Source of the DNA: Lactarius indigo
Lineage: Eukaryota > Basidiomycota > Agaricomycetes > Russulales > Russulaceae
Direction of reading: 5' to 3'
Assembly (NCBI GenBank): GCA_025766275.1
Contig: JAFKAC010000241.1
Location: 1 to 48,453 of the forward strand
Length of the DNA: 48,453 nt
Positions 1-9,219 of the stretch are shown here, one piece after another (the first letter of the stretch is position 1; every line of letters begins with the position of its first letter). The notes beneath the pieces were generated by a model. The model was not told where the DNA came from. It made no database searches and saw only the letters and a program-made list of their open reading frames with translations. A program made the position numbers and the translations under genes.

Positions 1-501
1 ACTCATGGGGAATCCCTTCCACTCTACTAGGAAGTGGAGTTTACACCCTCAGCCTCGTTCCTGGGTGTCTTCGATTTGCTCCACTTCATACTCCTCTTCT
101 CCATTGATAAGGTCAGGTGGAGGCCAGGTGAAATTTGTGCTGTGTATCTCCATCTCCTTATACGGTGTGAGAAGGTTTGCATGGAATATGGGGTGGATCT
201 TCCATGACGCCAGAAGTTTGAGTTTGTAGGAGACATCTGATAGAATTCTTGTTATCTTGAAGGGTCCATATCTTTTGGGGGCGAGTTTACTTGTTGGGTA
301 GAAGGTATGGAGATTTGTCCCTTCTAGCCATACATGGTCTCCTTGTTGATAAGGTGTGAATCCCATCTTGCCTCGTTGCGCCATGGGGCATTGTGCATGC
401 TTGATGCTATCCTGGGCATGTTGTCTGAGGATTAGTAGATCCTCCAATCGCACATAATGACGCAAATAATTAATGATACATTCGTAAAACCCCATGTGCA
501 A
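1..501 (-). pseudogene. Ty3/gypsy pol 3' remnant (integrase tail and chromodomain)
   Basis: The minus strand reads the C-terminal end of a gypsy polyprotein. It has the post-integrase block with GDHVWLEGTNL, KLAPKRYGPFKI and IHPIFHANLLTPY, then a chromodomain that starts at EYEVEQI and continues with LHFLVEWKGFPMS off the left edge. An in-frame TGA at 49-51 breaks the chromodomain and is explained by CGA to TGA. Homology is lost above about position 475, so catalytic integrase, RNase H and RT are missing here. Chromodomains of this kind bind modified histone tails and bias integration to heterochromatin (family knowledge). It is a dead fragment, cut by the window edge on one side and by the repeat region on the other. 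Confidence 0.85.
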
Positions 502-599
502 ATGACCCTAATACATCAGTGAAACCCATGTGGGCCTACATAGTAAAGGCAGATGTAAATCACGAATGGGCCTATTAAATAGAACTGCCAAATTGTTCG
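502..599. other. no recognisable feature
   Basis: Short AT-balanced stretch between the gypsy remnant and the satellite. It has a few satellite-like words (for example gtgaaacccatgtgggcc) but no clear period. I see no gene. Confidence 0.5.
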
Positions 600-2030
600 G
601 ATGGGGCCAGTGACATCAGCTGGAGATACCTTACCATGATAAAGAGATGGGCCCACTACACAGAAAGCACTTCACAGGTGCTGCCGATAGTCTCAAATGG
701 GCCCAATGTTATTCCTAAGTGATACTACCAAATTCCTTGAATAGGCCCAGTGCTGCCCCTGAGACACGCCGCCGACAGTCTCAAATGGGCCCAGTACTAT
801 TCCCCTGCAATGCTACTGAATGCCTTGAATGGGCCCATAATGGCTCCTTAGACATGCTGCTAATAGGCTCAAATGGGCCCAGAATTGATCCTTGGTGAAA
901 TTGATAATTGTATCGAATGGGCCCAGTGCCAATCATAAGATATGCTGCTGATAGTCTCAAATGGGCCTGGTATTTTCCTAAGTGACACTACTGATTCCCT
1001 TGAATGGGCCCAGCGTTGCTCTTAATAAATGCTGCCGATGGCCTCAAATGGGCCCAGCATTGATACTTGGCAAAATTGGAATGGGCCCAGTGTCAATCAT
1101 AAGATATGGTAATGGTGGTCTCAAATGGGCCCAATGTTTTCCTAAGTGATACTACTGAAATCCTTGAATGGGCCCGGCATTGCTCTTAATAAATGCTGCC
1201 GATGGCCTCAAATGGGCCCAGCATTGATCCTTGGTGAAATTGCTGATTGTATTGAATAGACCCAGTGTCAATCACAAGACATGCTGCCGATAGTCTCAAA
1301 TGGGCCCAGTGTTGTTCATCAGTAATACTACCGATTACCTTGAATGGGCCGAGTGTTGCAAATGATTCATGCTGCTGATGGTACCCCATCAACCCAGTGT
1401 CATTCCTGAGTGTCACTACCAATTGCCTTGAATGGGCTCAAAATTGCTAGTGAGATATACTGTCAACAGGCTTAGATGGGCCCAGCATTGCTTGTGAGAC
1501 ATGTTGCCAATGGGCTCAAATGGGCCCAGCATTGCCCCTTGATGACATCCCTGATCAACTCAATGTTGCTCATGACAAGTTATGAGGGAAAGCACCGATG
1601 GTCTTGAATGGACCCCATGTTGTTTATGAGGGATGCTACTGACAGGCCTAGCATCACTGACAAACCATATTAGGCCCATTTGAGACCATCGGCAGCATTT
1701 CTTAAGAGCAACTCTGGGCCAATTCAATCTAATCGGTAGGATATCACTTCGGAACAAGACTGCTGACTATGTTGGCTGGGCCCAGGCATGTTCCTGTGAT
1801 GCACAGCCAACAACCTTCAATAGGCCCAGCCACCCATGGTCAGTCCTGAAATGTGTTGCTGATAGCTTTGAATGGGCCAAGAATCCTTTTAAGGGCCACC
1901 ATAGATTGCCTTTAATGGCCTGAGCCCTTCCCTCCAGAGTGCTGCTGATGGTCCTGAATGGGCCCAGAATTCTATGGGAAGCACTGGCATATTTGCCTTG
2001 ACATGTACTGCCTGAATGATCCCAGTGATA
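600..2030. repeat. 44-bp satellite with 176-bp higher-order unit
   Basis: A core ATGGGCCCA recurs with almost exact 44-bp spacing (TGGGCC starts near 698, 742, 786, 830, 874, 918, 962, 1005, 1049, 1082, 1126, 1169, 1213 and on). Units alternate between a CTCAAATGGGCCC form and a TTGAATGGGCCC form. A block beginning AGTGYCAATCAYAAG returns at about 924, 1088 and 1262, giving a four-unit repeat of about 176 bp; one unit near 1056-1081 has lost 11 bp. After about 1530 the array decays, and a piece at about 1660-1750 is inverted. The period is not a multiple of three, so this is not a coding repeat. Confidence 0.9.
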
Positions 2031-2152
2031 CTCATTGTTGTCCATCGGCAGCCTATCATTCCCTGCATTTTTGGCCAGCAAGCTATTCTGAGTGCACTCA
2101 TATGTTTTCCAATCAGAAGCTTTAACATTTGGACTATATAACACTTGATATA

Positions 2153-3381
2153 CTACACGAGGTTCTGCACCTCAGTATTGTCCAACTCCTCGATTATTTC
2201 ATCTATTACCTCACTCATTTCCCTCTCCTGCTGATAGATATTCCATACCTGGGCATGGATTTGACAATTCCTTGATCCTTCAGCATGTAAGATGGTGGCC
2301 CTGGTGCTGAGATCAAACTCTTCTTGCTGTTGTAAAGCAGAATAGATGATCAGTGTTGCAAAAATCAGTAGTGGAATATACAGCATACCAGTACCTGCTT
2401 GGGAGGATGCTGTACTTGCATGTGAAGCACCTCCATGCTTTCATCACCATGACCTACTGGCACCTGTGAGTTGGAAGGAGATAGGTCATTCCCACCAAAA
2501 GTTCTGACTGTATATGGTGAGCAAGGTATGCTTCATAATCAGTCAAACTGGTACTCACTGTGTGCTACCAAATGGATTCCAATGCACTCTCCAGCCTCGG
2601 TAGGCAGGGCCAAGTCTGCCCTAATGTCTTCATTTGGCATCCCATCCTGTCACAATGGTGCATGGGTTGTCCCCTGAGCACGGGCCCCAGGCGAGACTGG
2701 TGAGTCCATCCCAAAGTTGTCTTGAGCCATTGGTGAGGGTGGCCCATCCATACCAAAACTGTCCAGATCTTCGACCTCATGGTCTGTATATGTAGAGTAA
2801 GACATATTTTATAATTAGTCAAAATGGTACTCACTGTGTGCTGCCGACGAGATTCTTACACTCTCTCCAACCTCGGCAGGTAGAGCCAAGTCCATCTGGT
2901 ACTCACCACATGCTGCCAAAGGGTTTCCTACACACTCTAACCTCAGCAGGTAGGGCCAAGTCCATCCCAAAGTTGTCTTGAGCTGTTGGTGAGGGTGGCC
3001 CATCCATACCAAAACTGCCCCCATCTCCCACCTCCTGAGGAGCCTCTGAGTTGGTGACATCATGGCCTTTTGGCACCTCCGAGGCACTGGAAGGTGGGGC
3101 ATGCTTGCCCCATTCCCAAACTGTACATGCAGAGTTAGGGGTGAATGGAAATCAGTGAAAACGACACTTACCATGTGCTGCCTTGGGGCTGCCGATGGGC
3201 CAAGTTAGCAGAGTAGGTGGAGGAGAATCCATTCCAAAGTCAGCTGGAACTGTAGGGGAGGGAGATCCACCCATTCCAAAGTCGTCCTGAGCTACTGGGG
3301 ATGGAGACCCGCCCATTCCAAAGTCATCCTGAGCTACCAGAGATGGCAATCCATCCATCCCAAAGCTGTGTTTACTTTCTG
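2153..3381 (-). pseudogene. gene P, 3' part: tandem exon/intron modules
   Basis: This is the downstream part of a minus-strand gene whose first exon lies at 25564-25684, beyond the CACTA insertion. The exon at 3381-3172 encodes a 14-residue repeat of the form VAQDDFGMGGSPSP. Three 51-nt introns follow (3171-3121, 2834-2784, 2558-2508), each with GTGAGT or GTAAGT donors after a GGCAGCACA-like exon end and a TATACAG- or TGTACAG-type acceptor. The exons between them repeat FGMDGPPSP.AQDNFGMD, so exon plus intron were duplicated as modules. The last exon ends in an acidic helical tail (EMSEVIDEIIEELDNTE) and a stop at 2153-2155. Some modules carry frame breaks, for example a stop after KPFGSMW. 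I do not recognise the family; function unknown. Confidence 0.6.
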
Positions 3382-3392
3382 GGGATGACTCC
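3382..3392. repeat. left 11-bp flanking repeat of the CACTA element
   Basis: GGGATGACTCC immediately precedes the left TIR and is repeated exactly at 25564-25574 after the right TIR. Removing the element and one copy rejoins gene P in frame. Confidence 0.8.
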
Positions 3393-3409
3393 CAGTGGGA
3401 AGTCTGTAG
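3393..3409 (+). repeat. left terminal inverted repeat of CACTA element
   Basis: CAGTGGGAAGTCTGTAG. It matches the reverse complement of 25547-25563 at all but two or three of 17 positions. Confidence 0.8.
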
Positions 3410-3595
3410 ATAATTTCGTTTGTTTTCGGCTTCTATAGTTTACATAATATGTTTTTGACTCAGAGCGAGTCGCCAAGTTTCGAAATCGATCTGTATCGAT
3501 ACAATCTATACTGTTTCCCTTCAATGTATATGCGTTTCGACTTGACTCCTGGTGTTGCTCTGTGTGTCTCTGGTGCGTGCGATTACTTCTATCAA

Positions 3596-5453
3596 ATGCC
3601 AAGATCCATAGCGGTGCTTGAGCGCATTGCAGGCTATCAACTTGCAAACTATCTGCGTGCTATTGGGGATGATCCAGACTCTTCTCGGCCTAGGGCATCA
3701 CCTGTGCACGAGCGTCAAGTTTCTCGGGAACTGGCACGCAGACAGGTCTTATACTTCTGTTTGCTATATTTTCTTGTGGATTGACCAGATCTCAGCCCTC
3801 TAGTTGGCACCGAATGCCTTGCAGGACGGTGACGTGACTTTGGGTCAGCCTTCTCTCGGGGAACCCAGCGGCAGTACTTCCACCACTGGCAACGGACCAG
3901 CTAATTCGGAAACTCGTGGCGACTCACATAATGACTCGGATACTGGGGACTTCTCTGGTGCTAACCCAGACTCTGACGCTATTGGGGATCAGGCCAAGCA
4001 ACGAGACCATATACAACCAGAACCTCTCCGAGTCGAGGAAGAGAGCGAAGAAGAAGATCAAGCAAATGTTATACATCTTCCAGACCTGCAGACGACTCAG
4101 CGATTTATTCAGCTGCTTGGGGCTGCTACTCTGGAGAAATCCGGCATGCAACCTGATGACATCACAAGTTTGTGGGATCCTGCCCCAGTCGATCTCGAAG
4201 AGCTGTCCCCTCTCTTGAGAAGTTTGCGGCACTTTATCAACAATGCCGGTTCATCTAGAGCTCACTATGACAACATTCGCGAAATTGAGCTGCTTGATAA
4301 CCCAGCAGGAGTATTTCTGTCATTCGATCAAGCAAAGCGCCATCTCCGCTGGCTATCTGGGGTTGTGCCACTGGAACACGACATGTGCATCAAATCATGC
4401 ATTGCATACACTGGGCCTTATGATGAACTTGACGCGTGTCCGCGTTGTGGTACATCTCGCTATGTCCTAGGTACTACAGACCCTCGTAAACGTTTTGCGA
4501 CGATACCCGTTGGGCCGATAATACAGGCCTTTTATGGCTCTCCTGACATAGCTGAGAAGATGCATTACCTGGAGGAACGTCTCGCTGCAAACATTGCTTA
4601 CGCAGAGCGTAATGGGGGCCGACTCGATAAATTCAACGACACGTCTTGCGGCAAGGACCTACTTGATGCCTGGAAATCTGGGTCTTTTCGAAAATCTGAT
4701 GTAGCTTTGCAGCTCTCTATAGATGGTGCGCAGCTTCATCCCGACCGGCCCTCTGAGGTGTGGGTATTCGTCTGGATAATCCACAATCTCCCACCTGAGA
4801 TTCGTTACAAGAAAAAGTTTGTCATTCCTGGCGCCATCGTCCCTGGGCCAAACAAGCCAGGGGATATTGATTCGTTTCTGTTCCCATCACTCTTCCACGT
4901 GGCTGCACTTCAGCGCGAGGGTCTCAAGGTCTATGATGCTTTCCTGGAAGCTCACGTCGCTCGCTCCGTACCTAGTATTATCTTCGGGACAGCTGATAGC
5001 GTTGACAGTGCTGCTATGACTGGAATGGTTGGGCATAGCGGGAAATATGGTTGTCGCCTGTATTGCAATATGCCCGGTCGGCGTCGCTCGCACGATGGTC
5101 ATTATTATCCCGCTATGACCCAAGTTAGGTACCCACACGATTATGACGTTGCTGGGTGTACCCATTCTGATGTGGGCGTCGACGATCTGGGCCTCTATCG
5201 CAGCGAACTCCCTCAAAAGTACACCAGAAATCTAAGGTACTTGCTTTCAGCTACTGCTCGACTGGAATACCAGACTCGTCGCCTTGAAGTCGGTCTTTGC
5301 AAGCAGACCCTATTTAGCGGTCTCCCCCATCAGCCGCTTCCTATTCCGAGCATATTTACTATGGATATTATGCACCTGACCACACTGAACGATCCCGATT
5401 TACTTTTGAAGCTTTTCACCGGTAAACTCAATGTCTTTGCACCAGACGATAGG
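3596..5453 (+). pseudogene. tnp2: Tnp2 transposase, 5' portion (exons 1-2)
   Basis: Likely ATG at 3596. Exon 1 is 3596-3745, a 58-nt GT...AG intron spans 3746-3803, and exon 2 runs 3804-5453. Both exons are phase 0 and free of stops. The protein has an acidic N-terminal region, a CPRCGTSRY zinc-type motif near 4437-4462, then the Tnp2 catalytic region: LSIDGAQL (Asp at 4722), a GTADS...GHSGKYGCRLYC block (Asp at 4994), and FTMDIMHL (Asp at 5364). These match the order of motifs in the RNase-H-fold Tnp2 family (PF02992 by recognition), which cuts transposon ends in the nucleus. The frame stops being Tnp2 after the ATAGG at 5449-5453, where gypsy A begins. The remaining third is at 18914-20200. 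The start codon is inferred; an extra upstream exon is possible. Confidence 0.85.
5449..5453. repeat. TSD of gypsy A, left copy (ATAGG)
   Basis: ATAGG precedes the LTR start TGTTACGG at 5454 and is repeated at 18909-18913 after the LTR end CGTGACA. Excising one copy with the element restores the Tnp2 frame. Confidence 0.95.
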
Positions 5454-5696
5454 TGTTACGGTTCTGAGGGACCGTACGTTCACTAAGTCACGCGGAGCTG
5501 AGCTCAACGCAGTCGGAGAGTCGGGACTTATGTATCTGAACACAAGTTGAGTTTCGGGGATACCTTGGCTCAACTCAAAGAGTATCGCAAGGGAGAGGGG
5601 GATGTTCGCGGGGTTCTGAAGACAAGACAAGTCGACTCGGATTCAAGAACTAAGAGTAGACAGGGAATTCCGTGCTACTCTGTGCTACGCTTTATA
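5454..5696 (-). repeat. gypsy A 3' LTR, first part
   Basis: Nearly identical to 18480-18722. It is broken at the TTATA at 5692-5696 by the nested LTR-X insertion and resumes at 11960. Confidence 0.95.
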
Positions 5697-6138
5697 TGAT
5701 GAACAGACACATAAGAACTATACTCACAGTGGACTGATAGTACTGTGGTGAGATATAGAGGGTGACTGGAAGCAGCACAGGGGTGTCAAGCAGAGTGAAG
5801 CAAAGTGGAAGTCTGGCACACAAGCAGTGAGAACTGATATTGTTACATTGGAGGAAAGGAGGCTTACCTGGCACACAAGCAGTGAGAACTGATGTGGACC
5901 AGGAGCGTACATGGTACTCTACTTATACTCCTACAGAGGGTGACAGTAGTACAAGATAAGTAACGCTAGTCACAGAATACAAAGGTGCTATTGTTCTACA
6001 AAGGGACAAAAGAGTGGACGCTTTGAGAAAAAGGGAGAGGAGAACAAGAAGAGTCCAGAACTAGATGATATCATACTGACATCATAATAAAGATAATACT
6101 AAGTAAAGAACAAAGGAAAGTACAAAGGTGTTATACAA

Positions 6139-6143
6139 CGCAG
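6139..6143. repeat. TSD of copia element, left copy (CGCAG)
   Basis: CGCAG lies before TGTTGCATTT at 6144 and is repeated at 11771-11775 after the LTR end TTTACACCA. Confidence 0.95.
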
Positions 6144-6656
6144 TGTTGCATTTCGGCACGCTCGACCCGGCCGACTCGAACCCCCACAAAAAACAACACC
6201 GCCGCGATAATGCGCGGCGGCTCAAGATCCAACATTTCCGTATTCATTCCCATTCAAACATCGCAAGCCTCATAGGGGTCTCACTCCCCTTTCTGCTTCA
6301 TTTCTCGACACCGCTTCGTCACATACTCCCCTGTTTCATGCCTGCAAAAGGCCCGTGCGTATTTATGTTCTCTTTACTATACTTTATTCTTGTTTCTGTT
6401 AAAAATTTATCTACATTGTATTAAAGCGCGCTCGTATGTACTCCAAATGGTTATCCAGTTGTATTCCTCCTCTCCCTCGTGTGCCCTTGAGACCCTCTCC
6501 AAAGCGAGCTTCGCCTCGCCTTTGCCTATCTTCGCTTGTTCTCTACCATCGCTCGACCTCGCGCTTTTCTCTTTGCCAATCGAACCGGCCTTTCGGATCT
6601 TATCACCCGACCGGCACACTTAGCCGGATCGCCCCTATCGCCCGATCTTTACACCA
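6144..6656 (+). repeat. copia 5' LTR
   Basis: TG...CA ends, matching 11258-11770 almost base for base. A CTATACTTTATTC stretch near 6377 is a possible promoter element. Confidence 0.95.
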
Positions 6657-6657
6657 A

Positions 6658-6669
6658 GGTTATGGGCCC
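6658..6669 (+). promoter_or_regulatory. copia primer-binding site, half-tRNA type
   Basis: GGTTATGGGCCC starts one base after the LTR. It is complementary, with one mismatch, to the anticodon stem-loop of initiator tRNA-Met, which is the half-tRNA primer known from Drosophila copia. The assignment rests on my recall of the tRNA sequence. Confidence 0.6.
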
Positions 6670-6759
6670 TGCCGCTGCAATTTAAATCCGACATTACCGA
6701 GAAAATCATCAGCGCGTACCTTTTCATTATCCGAAACATCGCTTATCGTATTTGTCATC

Positions 6760-7500
6760 ATGAGCGAAGATTACAAGCTTACCATCGTCAAACTGGCCAC
6801 CGACGGATCCAACTGGGTCACCTTTAGAGACCGCATGGTCTGGGCGTTCGATAACCGAAGATGGTCCGAACATCTCACCAGCACCACGGTCCCCACGACT
6901 TGGACGCCAATCAATAGCGTCCCCCCTCAGGAACGCTGGGACGCGGAAGAAGCCGCCGCCAAAAACTTGATCGCGGCATCAGTACCCGATTACGTCTTCA
7001 ACCGAATCAAGACGAAGACCAATACAAAAGATATCTGGGACTGCCGTCAAGGAGATATTCCAGAAGAGATCCAAGATGATCGCCGTCGACCTGGGCCGGA
7101 AACTCTCAGGCACCAAGCTAGGCGAAGATGAAGACGCTCGCGCTCATCTTAACTCATCTTCTAGATATGCGAGAGCAGCTCGCTTCCATGGGGGCCACCA
7201 AGACCGATGATGAATTCGCATCCATCATCCTCGGCTCACTCCCCCCCTCCTACTGAATCCCTCATCAATTCCATTAATTCAGCAGCCGATCAAGCAGGAC
7301 GAATCAGTCACACCAGATCGGGTAATTCGATTGGTCATCCGATCAGTACGATCGGCGCGTCATCCAGAAAGGCAAGACTAACGGCCCAGAAGAGGCCTTC
7401 TTAGCCAACGGACAAAGACGCGACAAGCGCAACGTAGAATGCCACAACTGCCACTAGGCTCGGCCACTTCAAATCGGATTGTTGGGCCAAGGGAGGCGAC
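6760..7500 (+). pseudogene. copia gag, frameshifted
   Basis: ATG at 6760 begins a UBN2/copia-gag-like frame with SNWVTFRDRMVWAFDN and KNLIAASVPDYVFNRI. The frame is lost near 7035-7045 (after KDIWD), resumes as EIFQKRSKMIAVDLGRKL, and shifts again near 7150. It continues as LLDMREQLASMGATKTDDEF and shifts again after LGSLPPSY. A zinc knuckle (ECHNCH..LGHFKSDCW) at about 7438-7485 is split by a one-base shift that creates a TAG. Gag would package the RNA in virus-like particles. At least four breaks; not functional. Confidence 0.85.
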
Positions 7501-9219
7501 AAAGAGGGCCAACGCCCGCCTCGAAGAGACAACAACTCAAGTAATTATCAAGCAACTACAACAACTCAAGGCGACAATCGCGACAATCGCAGCAATCGCA
7601 ATAACCGCAACAACGGCAATAACTAACCGAAGCAACAGGAACAGGAACAATAACCGTTCCGACAACGCAAACGCGGCCAACACCGACATCGAAGCTTGGG
7701 CCGCGATCGAGGAGATCGACGACGACTCCACTTCTTTCACACTCCACAGGCCTCCGCGTACAGCGTGGGGCCACCTATTCAGCATCCCCCCATCGAGATC
7801 GAAGCTCTACGACTTCTGGGGCGTCTCGGCATATGTCCCCATTTCATCATCGCTTCATCAACTATCGCTCCATTCCTCCTCGCGCTATCACTGCCGCTAA
7901 CAAACGAATCTTCTATGCGATAGGTACCGGGGATCTTCAGATCGACGTCCCCAACGGGAACGTTACTACTCCTGTGCTTCTCCGGGATACTCTTCACGCG
8001 CCTGAGATGGCGCTCACCATTGTCTCTGTCGGCCGCATCACTGGAGCTGGCTACTCAGTTTCTTTCGAGCGACAATCGTGCAAGATCAAGAACAGATCTG
8101 GCGACACTATTGGCGACATCCCTGCTAGCTCTAACGGCTTGTACAAAGTCGAGCACTCTTACTTGGCTACTAGCGTCGGATCGCCCATTGAGCAAGTCGA
8201 CATCCACACACTCCATCGTCGCCTCGGTCATATCTCGGCCGACGCCATTCGTTCTCTCATCCGCAACAACGCCATCGAAGGCGTACAGCTCATCGACGAC
8301 GGCTCACCTATTATCTGCGACTCTTGCCAATACGCTAAGCTCACTCGGAAGGCTATTCGAGCTGAGCGCGAGGCTCCTCCAGCTCGGCACTTTGGAGTGG
8401 AAGTTCACTCTGACCTCTGGGGACCTTCGCCAACCACTAGTCTCGGGGGCCGTCGCTACTACGTTACTTTCACGGACGACCACACACGCTTCACTCGGGT
8501 CGACATCCTTCGCACTAAAGATCAAACACTTCGACGCCTATCGCGCCTTTGCAGCTTGGGCTCGCACTCAGCACGGCGCCAAGATCAAGGCTCTTAGATC
8601 GGACCGCGGCGGTGAGTATACCGGCCGCGAGTTCACTCGCTTCCTTCAGGACGAAGGAACCGAACGTCGCCTTACCACCCACGACACCCCGCAGCACAAC
8701 GGAGTCGCGGAATCTCTCAACCGCAGGCTTCTAGAGCGCGTGCGGGCTATCCTACATCACTTCATGGCTTGCCCAAGACTCTCTGGGCTGAAGCTCTTCA
8801 GTTCGCGGTCTGGCTCAAGAACCGCACCTCTACTCGGGCTCTAGGCAACAATACTACGCCTTACGAAATGCTCTACGGCAACAAACCGAACATCTCCGGT
8901 GTCCCCGAATGGGGACAAATCGTCTGGGTCCACTTCTGGCACCTGGCTCTAAGCTCGACGCGCGCGGAATCGAAGCGCACTGGGTCGGATTACGACGCGG
9001 ACAGCACGCACTGCTCACCGCGTCTACTGGCCCAACAAGAACTCTATCTCAGTCGAGCGTAATATCAAGTTCACCTCTCCTCTTGCAGTCATCAACATCA
9101 GCCAGCCTCGCATCATTTCCACGCCGCAACCAGCTGCGGCGCAAGCACCACCCGCTGGACCTCAAGCACCACCAGCGCCTCAACCTTTCCCTCCTACCAT
9201 AGCACCGGTACCCATTCAA
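7500..9219 (+). pseudogene. copia protease and integrase region, frameshifted
   Basis: An N/D-rich linker (7500-7680) precedes a protease-like segment (YAIGTGDLQIDVPNGNV...LLRDTLHAPEM). Next come the GAG-pre-integrase HHCC zinc domain (LHRRLGHIS...CDSCQYAKL) and the integrase core: the first Asp in VHSDLWGP near 8410, the second in LRSDRGGEY near 8597, and the Glu in PQHNGVAESLNR near 8693. Frame changes occur near 8510-8525, 8760 and 8900-8915. Insertion of element DNA would depend on this integrase; as read here the chain is broken. The frame is re-established before 9220. Confidence 0.85.

Noticed and set aside
600..2030. Regular repeat spacing that could suggest a CRISPR array
   Set aside because: Repeats are contiguous and diverged with no unique spacers, and the context is eukaryotic; it is a satellite.
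3924..4232. Minus-strand 102-codon frame inside Tnp2
   Set aside because: Antisense shadow of exon 2 with no recognisable motif.
6407..6623. Open frames in the copia LTR (also present at 11521-11737)
   Set aside because: Identical in both LTRs, on both strands, without homology; non-coding LTR sequence.
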